Positions 14,001-26,480 of a stretch of DNA of 64,000 nucleotides are shown here, piece by piece. Origin of the DNA: Blasia pusilla (taxonomy: Eukaryota; Marchantiophyta; Marchantiopsida; Blasiales). The notes under the pieces are model-generated. The model did no database searches. It was not told the DNA's origin and was given only the letters and a program-made list of their open reading frames with translations. The DNA lies in NCBI GenBank assembly GCA_050084515.1, contig CM114272.1, forward strand, positions 23,250,001 to 23,314,000, given 5' to 3'. Every line of letters starts with the position of its first letter. Positions within the stretch are counted from its first letter, which is position 1. The position numbers were made by a program, and so were the translations under genes.

Positions 14001-14209
14001 CACCTATGCGCTGTAAAAGAAGGGGAAAAAAGTACATAATGGGTTTCCTGTAAATCCACGCTGCGGCAATGAAGAACTACTAAGAATTATACCCTCCTGA
14101 AATTATTTCGTACATACTAAATAGATGACTATACGAATCATATGTTTGAAAGTGAAAGTCATTCCTTCCTATCTTTAGTAACGGAGGTTAGGTTGGGATT
14201 TTATTTTTT

Positions 14210-15440
14210 TTCCATGATGGAGTTTTCCAAAATTCTTTTGAATTCCTTCTCTCACATATGCTCATAGATTTCTATTAAATGCAATTTCACACTTAGTGCT
14301 CTTCTTATTGTGTGATATCGATTTAAAGAATTGGTCTTGTTTTTCTCTATTTGTTGATATGGGTTGGGTCCAACATTACCAATTCATTCCCTCATAGTAA
14401 TCATCCGGTGGATCGTTCACTTTCTCTTCACATCCTCTTTTTTTGGTGTTTTCAATTTCTTTCATAATTTCTCTTTGAGCATCAATTTTGGACGTGTTTG
14501 GTCTTGTTTTGATCGTTTTGATGAGTTCATTCTTTTCTTACCAAAAAGATTTTTTAGTTTTTCTTCCTTCTCCGTAGGCGCCTATTCTTGTGTAAGGGTT
14601 TATTTTAGGTCATTTCCTCTCAAAGTCTTTATCTTACTGTTTCGCCCCTAAATACGTTTGCTATCTCCTTAAGGATATTAGAAATTCATATTCTTGAGCC
14701 ACTTCTTCCTATACCATCTAGATCACTTTTCCTTTTCAATTTCTTTTTATATTTCTTAAACTAACTTTCAATCATAAATTCGTCATTGGTTTATCTTATT
14801 CTCTCCATCTAATTTCTTTGGGATGGATTCCACTACTTTTGGTCTCCTCATTACCCTCATGCTTTCTCCAAATCACGTTTTATATGTCTTCCCTTGTCTT
14901 CGATGACTTACCTACCTTTGCTTCTATGGCATCAGAGATGAAGTTGGATTCTCCATCTACTCGCTTCTATGGTTTTACACGCCCTTCTACAGCCGCAACC
15001 TCTCCCCCTGGTTTATCTCCTCATTGTAGATCTTGCCATTTTCCTCCAGATACTAATACACCCATTACACTCACTACATTTCTTCCGGATTCACGTCCTA
15101 TTGAGCTTAATCTTGATCCATTATGACCAAATCCTACTACTTTGCTATCCTCACATATCTCATTTGTGCCCTTGCTTCCAACAATTGCCAAATTGTTGTG
15201 GGGAGTGCACTAGGAGGTGGTATCGGGTGAAGGAGATCAATTTGGCTTAACCACCTCCAACAATTGTTTAAGCCAAATTGATCTCCTTCGCTCTTTCCAT
15301 CCAAGTCTTCCTCGTCCTAGACTCGCCCTTTGCTCCATCACCCAACAAGCTTTATTTTTCCCATTAGAAAGGTTAGCGCGTGATCTGTAAGATGTTGACT
15401 AAAACCAACTATCACCAGATGAGTCCCGATTGCTTGTCCC
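14210..15440 (+). mobile_element. Truncated copy of the non-LTR-like retroelement (5' part)
   Basis: This is a diverged copy of the 5' part of the element at 23.4-26.2 kb. The shared order includes a ggagttttccaaa word, ctcatagatt, a gtgtgata word, gtaggcgcctatt, tgtttcgcccctacat/taaatac and cttgagccacttct. Near its end come the region aagccaaattgatctcctt and then cccatcacccaacaagctt...cccattagaaaggttagcgc. An ORF at 14818-15126 may be part of its first protein (proline/serine-rich, no motif recognised). The reverse transcriptase part is missing. Just inside the 3' end lies a long perfect inverted repeat (15229-15289) that the other copy lacks. Confidence 0.65.
15229..15289. repeat. Perfect 22-bp inverted repeat with 17-nt loop
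   Basis: The arm at 15229-15250 is the exact reverse complement of 15268-15289, and the loop is 15251-15267. In the second element copy (about 23.98 kb) only the right-arm version is present, so the left arm looks like an added inverted duplication of element sequence. Confidence 0.85.
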
Positions 15441-15455
15441 TTTGCTCCATTTATA

Positions 15456-15496
15456 ATCTTGATTGCCACCTCCAGCAATGAGGTGGCAATCAAGAT
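15456..15496. repeat. Perfect 17-bp inverted repeat with 7-nt loop
   Basis: The arm at 15456-15472 (atcttgattgccacctc) is the exact reverse complement of 15480-15496, with loop cagcaat. It lies about 170 bp from the 22-bp inverted repeat. The word ccacctccaacaattg in that loop region resembles gccacctccagcaatg here, which suggests a related origin. Confidence 0.85.
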
Positions 15497-15540
15497 GGTA
15501 AACATGTGTTTAAAAATTATGTTGGATAAATGAGCCTCAT

Positions 15541-16090
15541 CTCATTGTCGGAAACACAATCCACATTAAAAAAAGTTCACTCTTGCAACAAAAATTCAAT
15601 GATTAAAAAAAAGATGATAGAAAAATATTCCAATATGGTAGTGAAAATATATTTATGATATTCAAGAACACAAATATTATCTCTCGTGGAAATCGGAACA
15701 TGATTTCCGCATTTACAATATCCACAGTAGTATTCTTGATCGACAAAATCGATGTACCTCTCAAGAAATCAATGTCCCTCTACTTCTTGACATCGTGTCC
15801 ATGAACACTATTAATGAGATCATTGATCCCTGTGGTGTTAACAATTATCGCACCCAAAACTTGTAGAAAATCCTCTCAAAGGTCCAAATGTAATGGTATA
15901 CGGCTCTCTCCAACCTCTAATAAGCACATTGCAAACGCTTCTTGCTCTTCTTGTATATGTCCTAAAAAAAATATAAGATGAAGGAATAAGTACATCTTTA
16001 AAAGAAACACAAAAACATATTATATGAAAAAGGAAAAATATTAGGTTTATTCTTTTATATCTTGTAAAGTATTAACTCTCATGTTGGTAG
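15541..16090. other. AT-rich DNA, probably decayed 3' part of the Helitron helicase
   Basis: No clear ORF. It lies directly downstream, in minus-strand sense, of the helicase remnant and may hold its eroded C-terminal part, but no helicase motif V or VI could be identified with confidence. Confidence 0.3.
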
Positions 16091-16099
16091 TAAGTTTCA

Positions 16100-17530
16100 A
16101 TAATCTCACATCAGACAAAATAAGAGATCTCCAAAGTGTTGCACCCAGAATTATGGAAAGATCTCCATGAAAATGAACCAGACAAGAAGATGTCGAAAGT
16201 CATTATGATCACCAATAAAACTCTCCTTCCTCCAAAAGGTAAGTCTCGTAGTCGAGGATCCATCAAACCTATGATATCTTGGAAAATATTATTAACAGAC
16301 TCAAATGCATGACGATGGCTTATAGGACCTTTATCCCACACAATCAACTTTGCCTTTTGTATAAGGCGTCCCATATGACTATTGACCGATAAGATAGAAA
16401 ATAGATAAATATATATATATATGTTAGGAATAATATATGAAGGATAAATCTAAGAAAATAATAATAACATGCATGTCATAAAGTATAAAGTGAAAGGAAG
16501 AAAATTCTTAAATCAAGACTTACTTGCAAGTAGAGCTTTCATGTATTAGGATAGGTATCTTGAATGGAGAATGAGAAGTACGACCTCCATCCAATAATAA
16601 AGCAGCAATCCCCGAAGAAACAACTCAAAGAGCTATATAACACTCGACTCACTCCAAACCATTGCAAGAAGAAGGTTGTACAAAAAGGTTTCTTCTATTC
16701 CGCGAGCACCATCGATAAAGAAAATTTTCACCTAAAAATTCCATATTTTTAGTTTAAAAAAGTAATTTAAAAAGAAAAAATGGAGTAAAAAATTATCCAA
16801 TCATATATTATACATAATATTCACTTACAGATGGTGGCGCATCTTGTAAGATATCGTCAAAAGCATAACATCCCAAATAGCTCGTTGTCTATCATTTAGA
16901 GAAATCATTCTTGCTCCCACACATTCACAAAGCATATCATGATTATAAGAGAGCTCTTCCTCTTCTAGACGTAAAATAGATAAATCGCAAGCTTGGAAAT
17001 CTGGTTGAGTACGTCAAGGAAGTCCGCTTCACTGTTACTATCATCTTGAAGATGGTAATGGACCTCCAATAACGCAAGATTAATAATTTGAATATCCAAT
17101 GGAAGGTTCGGATTTCCAATTCAGAATCTCTGTTACGAAGAACAAATATAGAAATAAACAAAAAACATAACAAAAAAATCATTAAAAAATAAGAAAAGAA
17201 TTGACTTAACAAAAGACATGCATATTATCTCAGGCCTTTGATGTAGAAGGTCTTCTGTTAATGGAACTAAAAAATATTCCCACACCCTAGCTGGAAGAGA
17301 AGGTATGTTATATAGAAGAGTGATTGTAAAGAGTAGATACAATAAATAAACAGTGCGAATGACAACCGCCTCTTCAAAGCAAGAGAAGGTCTCTCTATCA
17401 TCCTCCACAAGTCCCATTTGAATAGCACTCTCTTTGAAAGTAGGATAAACTAAACCATCAATAGTTCTCAAATCTAGATATGATTGAGCTCCTCTTACAT
17501 GATGGAGAAGTAATCGTAATCAATGAAACT
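16100..17530 (-). pseudogene. Degenerate Helitron (PIF1-like) helicase remnant
   Basis: Minus-strand fragments follow the order of a plant Helitron RepHel C-terminus. First comes GLVYPTFKESAIQMGLVEDD (about 17.46-17.40 kb), the segment that precedes the helicase in these proteins, then a VWEYFLVPLTEDLLHQ-like run. Next is a LNDRQRAIWDVM run near 16.88 kb, which normally starts the PIF1-type helicase domain. An FFIDGARG-like Walker A near 16.7 kb has lost the usual GKT lysine. Last is a motif II-like LIVWDKGPISHRHAFE (about 16.34 kb; usually WDEAP) followed by PFGGRRVLL. Stops and frame changes separate the pieces. No Rep HUH domain, 5' TC end or 3' hairpin-CTRR end was found. It is inactive. 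Confidence 0.75.
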
Positions 17531-20150
17531 CCCCTTCATCTAGGATAAGCAAAAAAAAAAAGGTTTAGGAAGAAAAAAAAATGAGTTTACAATATTAACT
17601 TAAGTTTTTTCCTTAATAATTATAACATAGAAAAGAAAGTTTACTTGGGTTTGTCATATACAGATATCCAATAGGATATCCACATCCTTTTCGTGCACGT
17701 TGACACGGATGTCATCTCTTTTTATTCCAAGAGTAGCCATAAGGGAACTCCAAATAAAGATGTTGTCGCGCGATCGAGTTAGATGTCACGTCTTCATCAG
17801 AAACATTGTATTTGAACTTCTAGGAACTTGTTTTAGATCTTGTATGAAAGACATTATTCTACTATAATTTTGGAATATTTTTCACCATCAAAAAAATTCC
17901 TCTATTGTTATCCATTGCTACGTAGGTTTAGATACAATGTTCCTGCTTATCATTGTCATAATATGGATTTTTTCATGTTTTTACTTCCTTCATTTCATTA
18001 TTTTCATTTCTACTTGGAATTAGTCTGTCTTGATTTTTTGTATTTACAATCTTTTAGCCTTTCTTATCCACACTTAATAGCAACCAAAGCAAATACAAAT
18101 TCATCACCCCACCAAACACAATCTCCCAATCCATCAATTACAATTAACATAATCAACACACAATCTCTAGTGATCCAATTATTCTTAGAAACCATTTCAA
18201 TTATGTATTATTAACTTTCCCTTGGAAGTAACTTATAATCTTTATCCGAGTAGTAAGTACCCTATCAATTCTCTTTTTGCAACTTTATGCAACCTTCCAC
18301 ATATATTACAAATATCACTCAATTCTCTACTCACCCTGATTTTCACACACCGCAATCAATCTTACAAATATAGGCCACATTATTTTTATAAAATTTGAAG
18401 TTCAAATAATTTTTCTTCTTATATAGAGATTCATGTTGACACGTCTTATCGATGAGAAGTGATAAATGTGATAAATATTAGTTAAAGTTAAACCTAAAAA
18501 TAATACTTTTTTGTATTCATCCTATCAAAACAAATTAAAGTTTTAACCTCTTAGATCTATCTGTTATGTAGAATTTTATTTCTAATTTTTAAATATTATA
18601 ATTTCTTAAAAAATTCTTAAGAATATTCTAAATTCTATAAATACAAGAGACACTTCATCCTTCAAGCTTTACTTATTGAGAATATTCTTTTTACAATACC
18701 TTATCTCCCTTTTTACATTTAATTGTAATATAGGTGAGACGTCCATTCATGTATAGATGTATGTAACTTAGTGACTTATTTCCTTTTCCATAAAAGGTAA
18801 CATGACACTCCATGTTTCCTCGTTTAAAATTTTTTGGAGAACTAGAATAAAGTAAGCTTTATTCTCATATTATCTATTATAGTATAGAGTGAATATGCAA
18901 TATATTTGCATCTTATTTACCCTTACCCTAAACTAGTATGGCCCCTCATAACATAAAGTTAAAATAGTAAGATACCACAAGTAGATATCTATAATGTAAA
19001 GTACTAAAGTACATCGTGAGACACGTGACATGGTATCATAAAGAGCAATAAAAAGTCTCTAAATCCATTTGGGGTTCGTACATAGTAGGGGAAAAAATGT
19101 AAACTTTTTTTTAAAGAATGGAAGAGTGTGGATCATAATAAAGATTTAGTATGCGCAAGTGTCTACCATTGCCTAGTGGAATAACATTACATTGTACATG
19201 AATTCTTACAAGTCATAGGAATTAGATTAAATTACTTATTAATTATATCACGATATCACTTTCATTTGTCCAACATCTTTAATACTTATATTATTCAAGT
19301 ATATAATTAAAATTTTACTCTAAAAAAGAGTATAGTTATCATATATTGAAATTTAATAGAAACCAATGGCCAAGTATGTAAGAAGAATTTTTTCAAATGT
19401 TGGATTAAATGAAAATTACTTCAGTTCACATATTGCACGGATCGTATACTTGTTAACATAAATGGATAGACTACTCAAATTTTCTTGCTTGTCAAAAGAG
19501 ATTAAATGAAACAAGAAAGGATTTTTTTTCTTTAAATGTTGTAATAGATTCCAATGGAATAGATAAAGAAGCTTATCTTAATGTATGTGCTACTATAATA
19601 CGCGAAAAACACTTATATTCCACTTTCCTATTCTTCCTCTCCCCAAGTTAGACAGATGTCATAAATTACAACCTCCATTTTCCAAGTTAAAATAACCAAG
19701 ATTCACACTAGATTAGTATTCTCAATCAATGAAGATGATTCAAAGTCTAAAAGTCATATCAAGAGAAGTATTGAAAAAAGAATCAAGAAAATTTCGAGTG
19801 TTAGTCTTTGCTTATAGTGAAAAAATCAACTAACCTCTTAAATAAGAAAAGTCTTTCATAAATTTGGAAAGGAATGGCATTTTATTATCTCTTATGGAAA
19901 GGAAATCAAGTAAGTTATTAAGTTATATGCAGTTATGAATAAATGAAATGATGAGATATTTATATCCTTTTATATAATTGTAATATATAATATTAAATCA
20001 AGAAAAGAAAGTTTTTATATGAGGAAAGTCTCTCCTAAATCAAGTGAAGCTCTTTTTAAAAGATAAATATGAGGTCTGGTGGGTCATGGAATCGTGCATT
20101 TAACCAGTCATGCTCTCGTTACTAATCTTAGTAATCTGCACAAAAAAATT
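17531..20150. other. Strongly AT-rich DNA without recognisable gene
   Basis: Very AT-rich, with no ORF showing a motif. The plus ORF at 17840-18214 (124 codons) is rich in F, Y, L, N and S in a way typical of random AT-rich translation. I see no LTR or TIR pair. Confidence 0.35.
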
Positions 20151-20879
20151 TACTGAATCATATTAGCCATCATGTGAGTCAAGGAGCCTTGTATCTTCCA
20201 AGTCTAGGTGTCGCCCCTTCGATCATTACTCGAGCTCAATGGTGTTTAAGGGGATCAAATACTAAACTTACCCTTCACTCCTCAACACAAATAAGTAATT
20301 CAAGACTTGGGATAGACATCCTTGATAGTCTAGGGACCTTGAAAAAACTAGCACACTTAATAACCCCAACTACACTATGGATCTCAAACAATTCTCTAAC
20401 CAAAATTCAATATTTGAGTCTCAAGTCAAGGTTCAGGGTTAAGGTCCAAAACTAGTCTTCACGGACTTGGCTTGATGCCGAAGCCCCAACATTAACCTCC
20501 GAATCCGTCCAGTGCCCTTTGTTCAATCCCCATGGTTCCCAAGGTGGGATTTAGCCTCCAAAATTGTTTGGAGACTCTTCCTCCTCTTATATATAGTTCT
20601 AGAGATATTTGACTGCTTCTTCTTCCAAAGAATCCCTTTTGGGTTGCTCCTTATGGCCCTCATCCCAAAAATATCATTTCAATCATTTGGGCCCCTTAAG
20701 AATTTTTTTCTTTTGTGTTTATTTGGATCTTTAGTGGTTGAAACGGGCTCCTTACAAAGCTTTCTAGATTATTCATTCCAAACATATCATGGGTCCCAAC
20801 CCCCATGACCTCAAATATAGAGAAGAATAAAACGACGAGTCTAATTCAAACTAAGGTTGTTGTCTCATTAAAATCCAAC

Positions 20880-21005
20880 GCTTGTGGGACTTTAGCTCTT
20901 TGCCGTGCGCATACATATCGCTACACAATATACATCGATGTCACCGAACACACACAAAAATACGCAAGATCCCATGCTAACTCATGGCATCCAAACAACG
21001 AGACA
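20880..21005. repeat. Direct repeat, copy 1 (partner 21550-21672)
   Basis: About 125 bp is repeated at 21550-21672 with few differences, for example gtgcgcatacatatcgctac, then tcaccgaacacacaca, then ctcatggcatccaaacaa. A looser relative lies near 2200-2345. Both copies give a short plus-strand reading frame containing the same peptide (MLTHGIQT-like), but the repeat shows no known function. Confidence 0.8.
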
Positions 21006-21549
21006 AGAAGTTCCAAAATATTTCCACTTAAATCAAGATCCAATCTCTCTCAACACCATAGCTCTCAAATATGTGCACTCTCACATGTCTCTCTCAATGT
21101 CAAAACAAACCCAGTCTCCTAATGAAAGGTTTGGGTTACACACACAAGGCAAGCAAGACCATAGCTTTGCCGCCTCATGCCAAGAGGTTCAACAAAGAGA
21201 GAATGAGATCTCAAGCTCTCTATCCTTTGAGTTATACCCCTCCCCTCTCCCAAACTCTCTCCATGATAACCTATGCTCCCAAGTCACCTCCTTGGCTCTT
21301 AACCTGATGTAGGAGGTCAAGGGACACTTACCAAAAATATGAAGTAGAACAGATACTAAAAATAGAACTTACCTAAAATAGTAAGTTTCTCAATATGGCT
21401 CCAAATGAGCCGAAACGAAGGGAAAACCTGCTCTCTCAGGTTTCGTTAGGCCTCAGCAGGTCATCCTCGACCTCTTGAGCATGTCCTCCACTACTCGCAA
21501 ATGCGCTCTACTAGATCTCACGGATCTATCCTAAAAGACGTGACAGTTG

Positions 21550-21672
21550 TCGTGCGCATACATATCGCTACACAACATACATCGCTGTCACCGAACACAC
21601 ACATAAATACGCACGATCCCATCCTAACTCATGGCATCCAAACAAGGAGACAAGAAGTACCAAAATATCTCC
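21550..21672. repeat. Direct repeat, copy 2 (partner 20880-21005)
   Basis: Near-identical partner of 20880-21005, about 670 bp downstream in the same orientation. This spacing could mark the two ends of one decayed element, or a local duplication. Confidence 0.8.
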
Positions 21673-23400
21673 AATCGCTCCACTAGCTAGTGGTTAGGTC
21701 CCTCTAACTCCAAATAGCCATCTATTCCTACCTACCATGACATACATCTCTCAAACGCTAAGAACAAGAAGGTCGGGTGCTCATGTGGTCCCATTGTTAA
21801 TCGCCTTCTTATCATCCATGTCACAGATACAAGTCGGAATGTAGAACTACCTACTCTATGTACATCCTTCTTGAGTTCTAATGCTTCATGTTGGCAACTT
21901 GGCACTCGTCTGGTTATGAGGGTTTCGAGAGCATATGACCAAAATTCTATCTTGTGTATTCATGTATATATGCAAGATAAATTGGAGAATTTGATTGGCG
22001 CAATATAAAGACAAGGGATATACATCAATATGCCCCATAATGGATTCATGCCTCTACTTCTCATGATCAATATGGATGGGAAATATTATTAACATAGGAA
22101 ATTTTATTCTTATATTAATTTTTATTACTAGTTTAATAGCTTGTAAGATATATGGAAAGTCATTAATGTAAAATATATCAATGAATTTTTATATGAAATA
22201 AAAAGAGATGAAAATAAAATAAAATTTGACTACTAACATAAATAAAATCTTCAATTTAAAAAATACAACCTTAACAAAATTTGCATCTCATAACTCTTAT
22301 AATAGATTATTAATAGTATAAACTAGTAAGGATCCATAATGTACCGTGCCATACACGGATCATGTTCAATAATTAAAGTTTCAATGTCACTCTCCTTACC
22401 AATCTCTCTATGTAACCCCAAGCAAGGAGACCAAAAATATTTTCGAAGGGGTAGTGAAATGCCAAACAACTTTTAAAACTACATCCTCCACTTAGTATCT
22501 ATATTACAATGGGCAACCCCACAAGTAAAATAAGACAAAATAGAGTACAACAACATTTTCAAAATTTTGAGTCACACGTTAGGTGAGTGCAAACTAGTTA
22601 GAAGAGTTGGTTAGAACGGATTTGAATGGGAGAGGAAAAGTATTTTCTATCACTTCATAGCTTATAATTTAATTAATTTATATTGTAATGGATAATCCTA
22701 AATGATAATAAAGTGATATAATTAGAAATTTTAATCAACAAATTTTAATTCATATTTAACGGGAAGGGAAAATGAATAAAAGTTATTTAAATTTCATTGA
22801 AGGATGGAATTACTTATGGGATTGGAATATCATTTAAAATTTAATTGAGGAATGGAATATTTAGAAGAGTGGAATGTTATTATTCTTTTAAGGTTTAAGA
22901 AATTAATTTAAATTTTCAAACGATTTTTTTAAATATTCTCCCGTGATCTTTTTGGAAGGAAAATGAATTTGAATAGAAAATTTAAATTATTTCATTAATT
23001 AAAATTCACCAAAAATTTAATAAGTCAATATTATTTTGGTGGGGAAAAATAGAAGGGGAAGAATAGGCATTGTTCAAACTTACATGGAGGAGTGAAATCA
23101 ATTAAGGCAGTTGAGTTTTATTTAAAAGTGATCTTTTTCTATTCTTTTAAGATTTAAAAAATTATAAATTACATTTAAAGTTTGAAAAGAAAAATATTTA
23201 TGAATTATTAAAAAAATCATTTTAGTGGAGAACCATTTGCATGCTAACTAGTATAGATTATGCAAGCTTGCCCATGTGGAGGACTATGGAGGAGGATATG
23301 GAGGGACGTTTAGAATTTTTCTTGTAACTTTTTCCATTGTGCTCCAATATTTTCAGTCTAATCCTTGACGCCTTCATCTTCTCAAGCTTGAACTTTGGGT
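21673..23400. other. AT-rich DNA without recognisable gene
   Basis: No recognisable coding region. The minus ORF at 23506-23258 (82 codons, lysine-rich) overlaps the 5' region of the retroelement beginning near 23.4 kb and is not supported by any motif. Confidence 0.35.
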
Positions 23401-26160
23401 CTTCTTTTTTCCACTTAATATGGAGTTTTCCAAAGTTCTTTGGATCTTTGGACCTCCTTCTCTCCAAAATATGCTCATAGATTCCTAAACCCAATTTCGC
23501 ACACATCGCTCTTCTTATAGTGTGATACTAGGTTGCCATCGGTTTTGGGCGTGTTTGGTCTTGTTTAGATTATCTTGACCAACTCGTTATTTTCATACCA
23601 AGTAGGTTTTCTAGTTTTTCTTCCTTCTATGTAGGCGCCTATTGTTGTGTGCGGGTTTGGTTTAGGTCAATTCCTTTCAAACGTCTTCCTTGCTCTTTCA
23701 ACTCTTTACCTTATTGTTTCGCCCCTACATACATTTGCTATCTCCTTAACCAGATTAAAGATTCATATTCTTGAGCCACTTCTTTCGGTACCATATAGGT
23801 CATTGTTCCTTTTTAATTTCTTTTAATTCTTCTTAAGGTAACTTTCAATCCTAAATTTGTAATTTGCTCCTAATGGGATCAAAAGACATCAGCGGTTTTG
23901 TCGATCCATGCATGGGCCTTCAATCCCTAACCTAATACCACCTGATACTGCACTCCTCACAATAACTGCTCAGATGTGGTTAAGCCAAATTGATCTCCTT
24001 TGCTCTTTCCATCTAGGTCTCCCTCGTCCCAAACTCTACACTTGCATTCCTATTGCTCTTTGCCCCATCACCCAACAAGCTTTGTTGTTCCCATTAGAAA
24101 GGTTAGCGCCTAATCCCACAAATATCAATGTTTGGTATCTCCTATTACTCTTCCAACAATGGGTTTTAGTCCTCCCTCCAAGGGGTGGTGCGATGGGTCA
24201 TCGTGAAACCTCCACATGTATTCAACACTTTATGTGTGGGGATTGGGAGAATCTTTAGAATGAGCTTATACTTCGAGCACTGGCCTTAGTTGTGGCTTAT
24301 CCCACTCAACATGCCAATCGTGGGAGGCCTTCAATACAACAACGCCTTCGACGAAGTCTACTTTTGGGGTAAGTTGGTGAGTTTTCATGTGCGGCTCGAG
24401 CATTGGGTCCTCTCTCTCCGGCGGTTCCAAGTGTGGTCAGAGTGGCTCTCTTAGAAGCTCTTCACCCTCTTTCAAGTGGTGATGCATCACCTTTTGTGGA
24501 AGACTATACAACAGATCTTGACTTGGAGGTTATCAGCATGCGGGCTATCAAGGAAGGTTTTTTAGCATCTCCGCGATTGCTTTCTCTTGGCAGATTCAAC
24601 AAATGGTTTTGTCTCTCTATATAAGGTGTGTGCACATATTGCGGCCTACTGTCTCCCATTCGCTATCTCTAGGCTCTTAGGGGCTTGTCGTTTATTGGCT
24701 ATGGATAAGCCTCCTTTAGGTGTTGGCCCTTTGGCTATTGGAGAGGTTTTATACCGGCCGCTTGGTTAGTCAATCCCTATGCTTGTAATCACGTCCACAC
24801 TTTAGTGCCCACTTATTTCCTCATCAATTTGGAGTGGCAACCCTGATGGTTTAGAGGTTGTGCTGCATGGGATTCGCTCCACTCTTGATATTCATCCAGA
24901 GTGGGTAGCAATTCAAGTTGATGTGGCTAACATATTCAATTCACTTTCTCGTGCAGCCATCTTTGAGGAGTTACATTGTGTAGGAAAACAACTTACGAGT
25001 CTCATTCCATTTTTTTGCTCCTTCTATGCCTATGATACGCTCATTATTTATTCTCCTCATGCTTCTTCCGGGGAATATAGTATTCTCCAATCATCTTGTG
25101 GCACGCATTAAGGTGATCCCTTGGGGGGCCCACTCTTTGCCATTGCCCATTTTCTTTCCTTACAAGTATGTGTCCAAGCATCTTGGTTTTTCCCTTCTAT
25201 TACTGATGACACTCACATTATAGGTCATCTTTTTTAAGTGGTTCTTGTATATACCCATTTTGTGGAGCAACTCTCTTTCTTAAACCTTCAAGTCCATCCT
25301 AGTAAATGTTGGGTATGGTCTCCTTCATGCCTTCCCTCAACATTTATCCCACCTACTCCTGATTTTCCCATCTACATTGAAGGGGTTAGGATTTTTGGGA
25401 TCCCAATGGGCTTCATCGACTATGTCTCAAAGTTCTTGGATGAGGCCCTTTTGAAAGACGTGGAATGGCTTCATTTGTTACCTCATCTAGGGGATCCCCA
25501 AGTGGCTTATGGGATTCTCTCCCAATGTTTTCTACGACGTACTTCCTACCTTCTTCGCACTTGTCCTCCCATTTCAAGATTTTTACATCGGTTGGCCTCT
25601 TTTGACGCTTCTATCTTGACAACTTTTTGTCAACTTCTTGGCTCGAATACATTTGAGGGAGATGATGGTGCCTTGGCTTCATGACAAGCTATCTTGCCTA
25701 TTTTTTTTGGAAGGGTGGGGCTTTCCTCCACAATCGCGTCTGCTCCAACAACTTTTTTGGGGAGTTGGGCGTTGGCGGCACCGAGTATGGCTTTCAAGGT
25801 TTCTCCAAGGAGATACACATATCTTGATGGATTATGTCGTCTATGTAGAGGAGGAGGAGGTGTTATTTCAACAACAACTAAGATGGAAGTATTCGGTCAT
25901 TTATATGTGTCTTTTGATACTTTCCTGAAAACATGTGCTCACCACTCCCTTGAGAATCATCACCTTGCCCCTTCCCATAGTCCTTCTCTCTATTTCGTTA
26001 CTTCTTATTAAGTTATTTTCGGCAATGCATCTTAGTGGCCTTACAACGTGCACAAGCCTTGGTATTGATACGTCGTGCGGAGGTGGTGGGGGGTCGTTTG
26101 CCTCGTCGTCCGTTCACGTCTGACCAACCACTAGTGTTCTTGTCAGATTTGCTTCAGGCT
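23400..26160 (+). mobile_element. Degenerate non-LTR-like retroelement with reverse transcriptase
   Basis: On the plus strand the leader and first coding part (from about 23.4 kb) are shared with the truncated copy at 14.2-15.4 kb. An ORF at 23908-24258 holds a PPRGGAMGHRE run and a GDWENL run just before a stop. Reverse transcriptase follows. GPLAIGEVLYRPLG near 24.73 kb fits the region before the palm. VDVANIFNSLSR (about 24.92 kb) carries the first palm aspartate. HQGDPLGGPLFA (about 25.11 kb) is the conserved GDPLGG block. SITDDTHIIG (about 25.20 kb) stands where F/YADD is expected, with the alanine changed to threonine. The tail (25238-25684) continues the domain (SKCWVWSPS, GIPMGF). Several stops and at least two frameshifts break it. 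No endonuclease domain was recognised, so the clade is not assigned. Confidence 0.75.
24860..25684 (+). pseudogene. Reverse transcriptase domain of the non-LTR-like element
   Basis: This is the best-preserved coding part of the element, spread over three frames: 24860-25111, a continuation through the GDPLGG and TDD motifs to about 25230, and 25238-25684. The catalytic aspartates of VDVANIFN and TDDTH are present. The frame breaks mean it cannot be translated as one protein. Confidence 0.75.
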
Positions 26161-26480
26161 ATCAATAACTCGTTAAGTTGGTGTTTGTGTTGGCTAGTTT
26201 CCATTTTCTTTTTGCATTCCATTATGCATTCTTTTATTCCTCTTTTGAAATGTTATTATCTTTCCTTGTCCATAATAAAATGAATATTTTACTATGGAGA
26301 AGGAAAGGTTTGTTTTTATAATAAAATGAATATTTTATCTACCAACGGGTATCATTTAATCAATATTGGGTTTATATTGTATGTATTTATGTGCTCCCTC
26401 TACCTAGTACAACATATTGTCACAAGACATGAGAAAACTTGTCATAGTTCCAACACAATAAAATAAAATATATAGTAATC
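26161..26480. other. 3' flank of the retroelement with a short direct repeat
   Basis: The word taataaaatgaatatttta occurs twice, near 26273 and 26321, in the same orientation. It could be a target-site or 3'-tail duplication associated with the element ending nearby, or a simple local duplication. Confidence 0.35.

Noticed and set aside
17840-18214. 124-codon plus ORF as a membrane protein gene
   Set aside because: The amino-acid content (F, Y, L, I, S, N) is that of translated AT-rich DNA, and no motif or splice context supports it.
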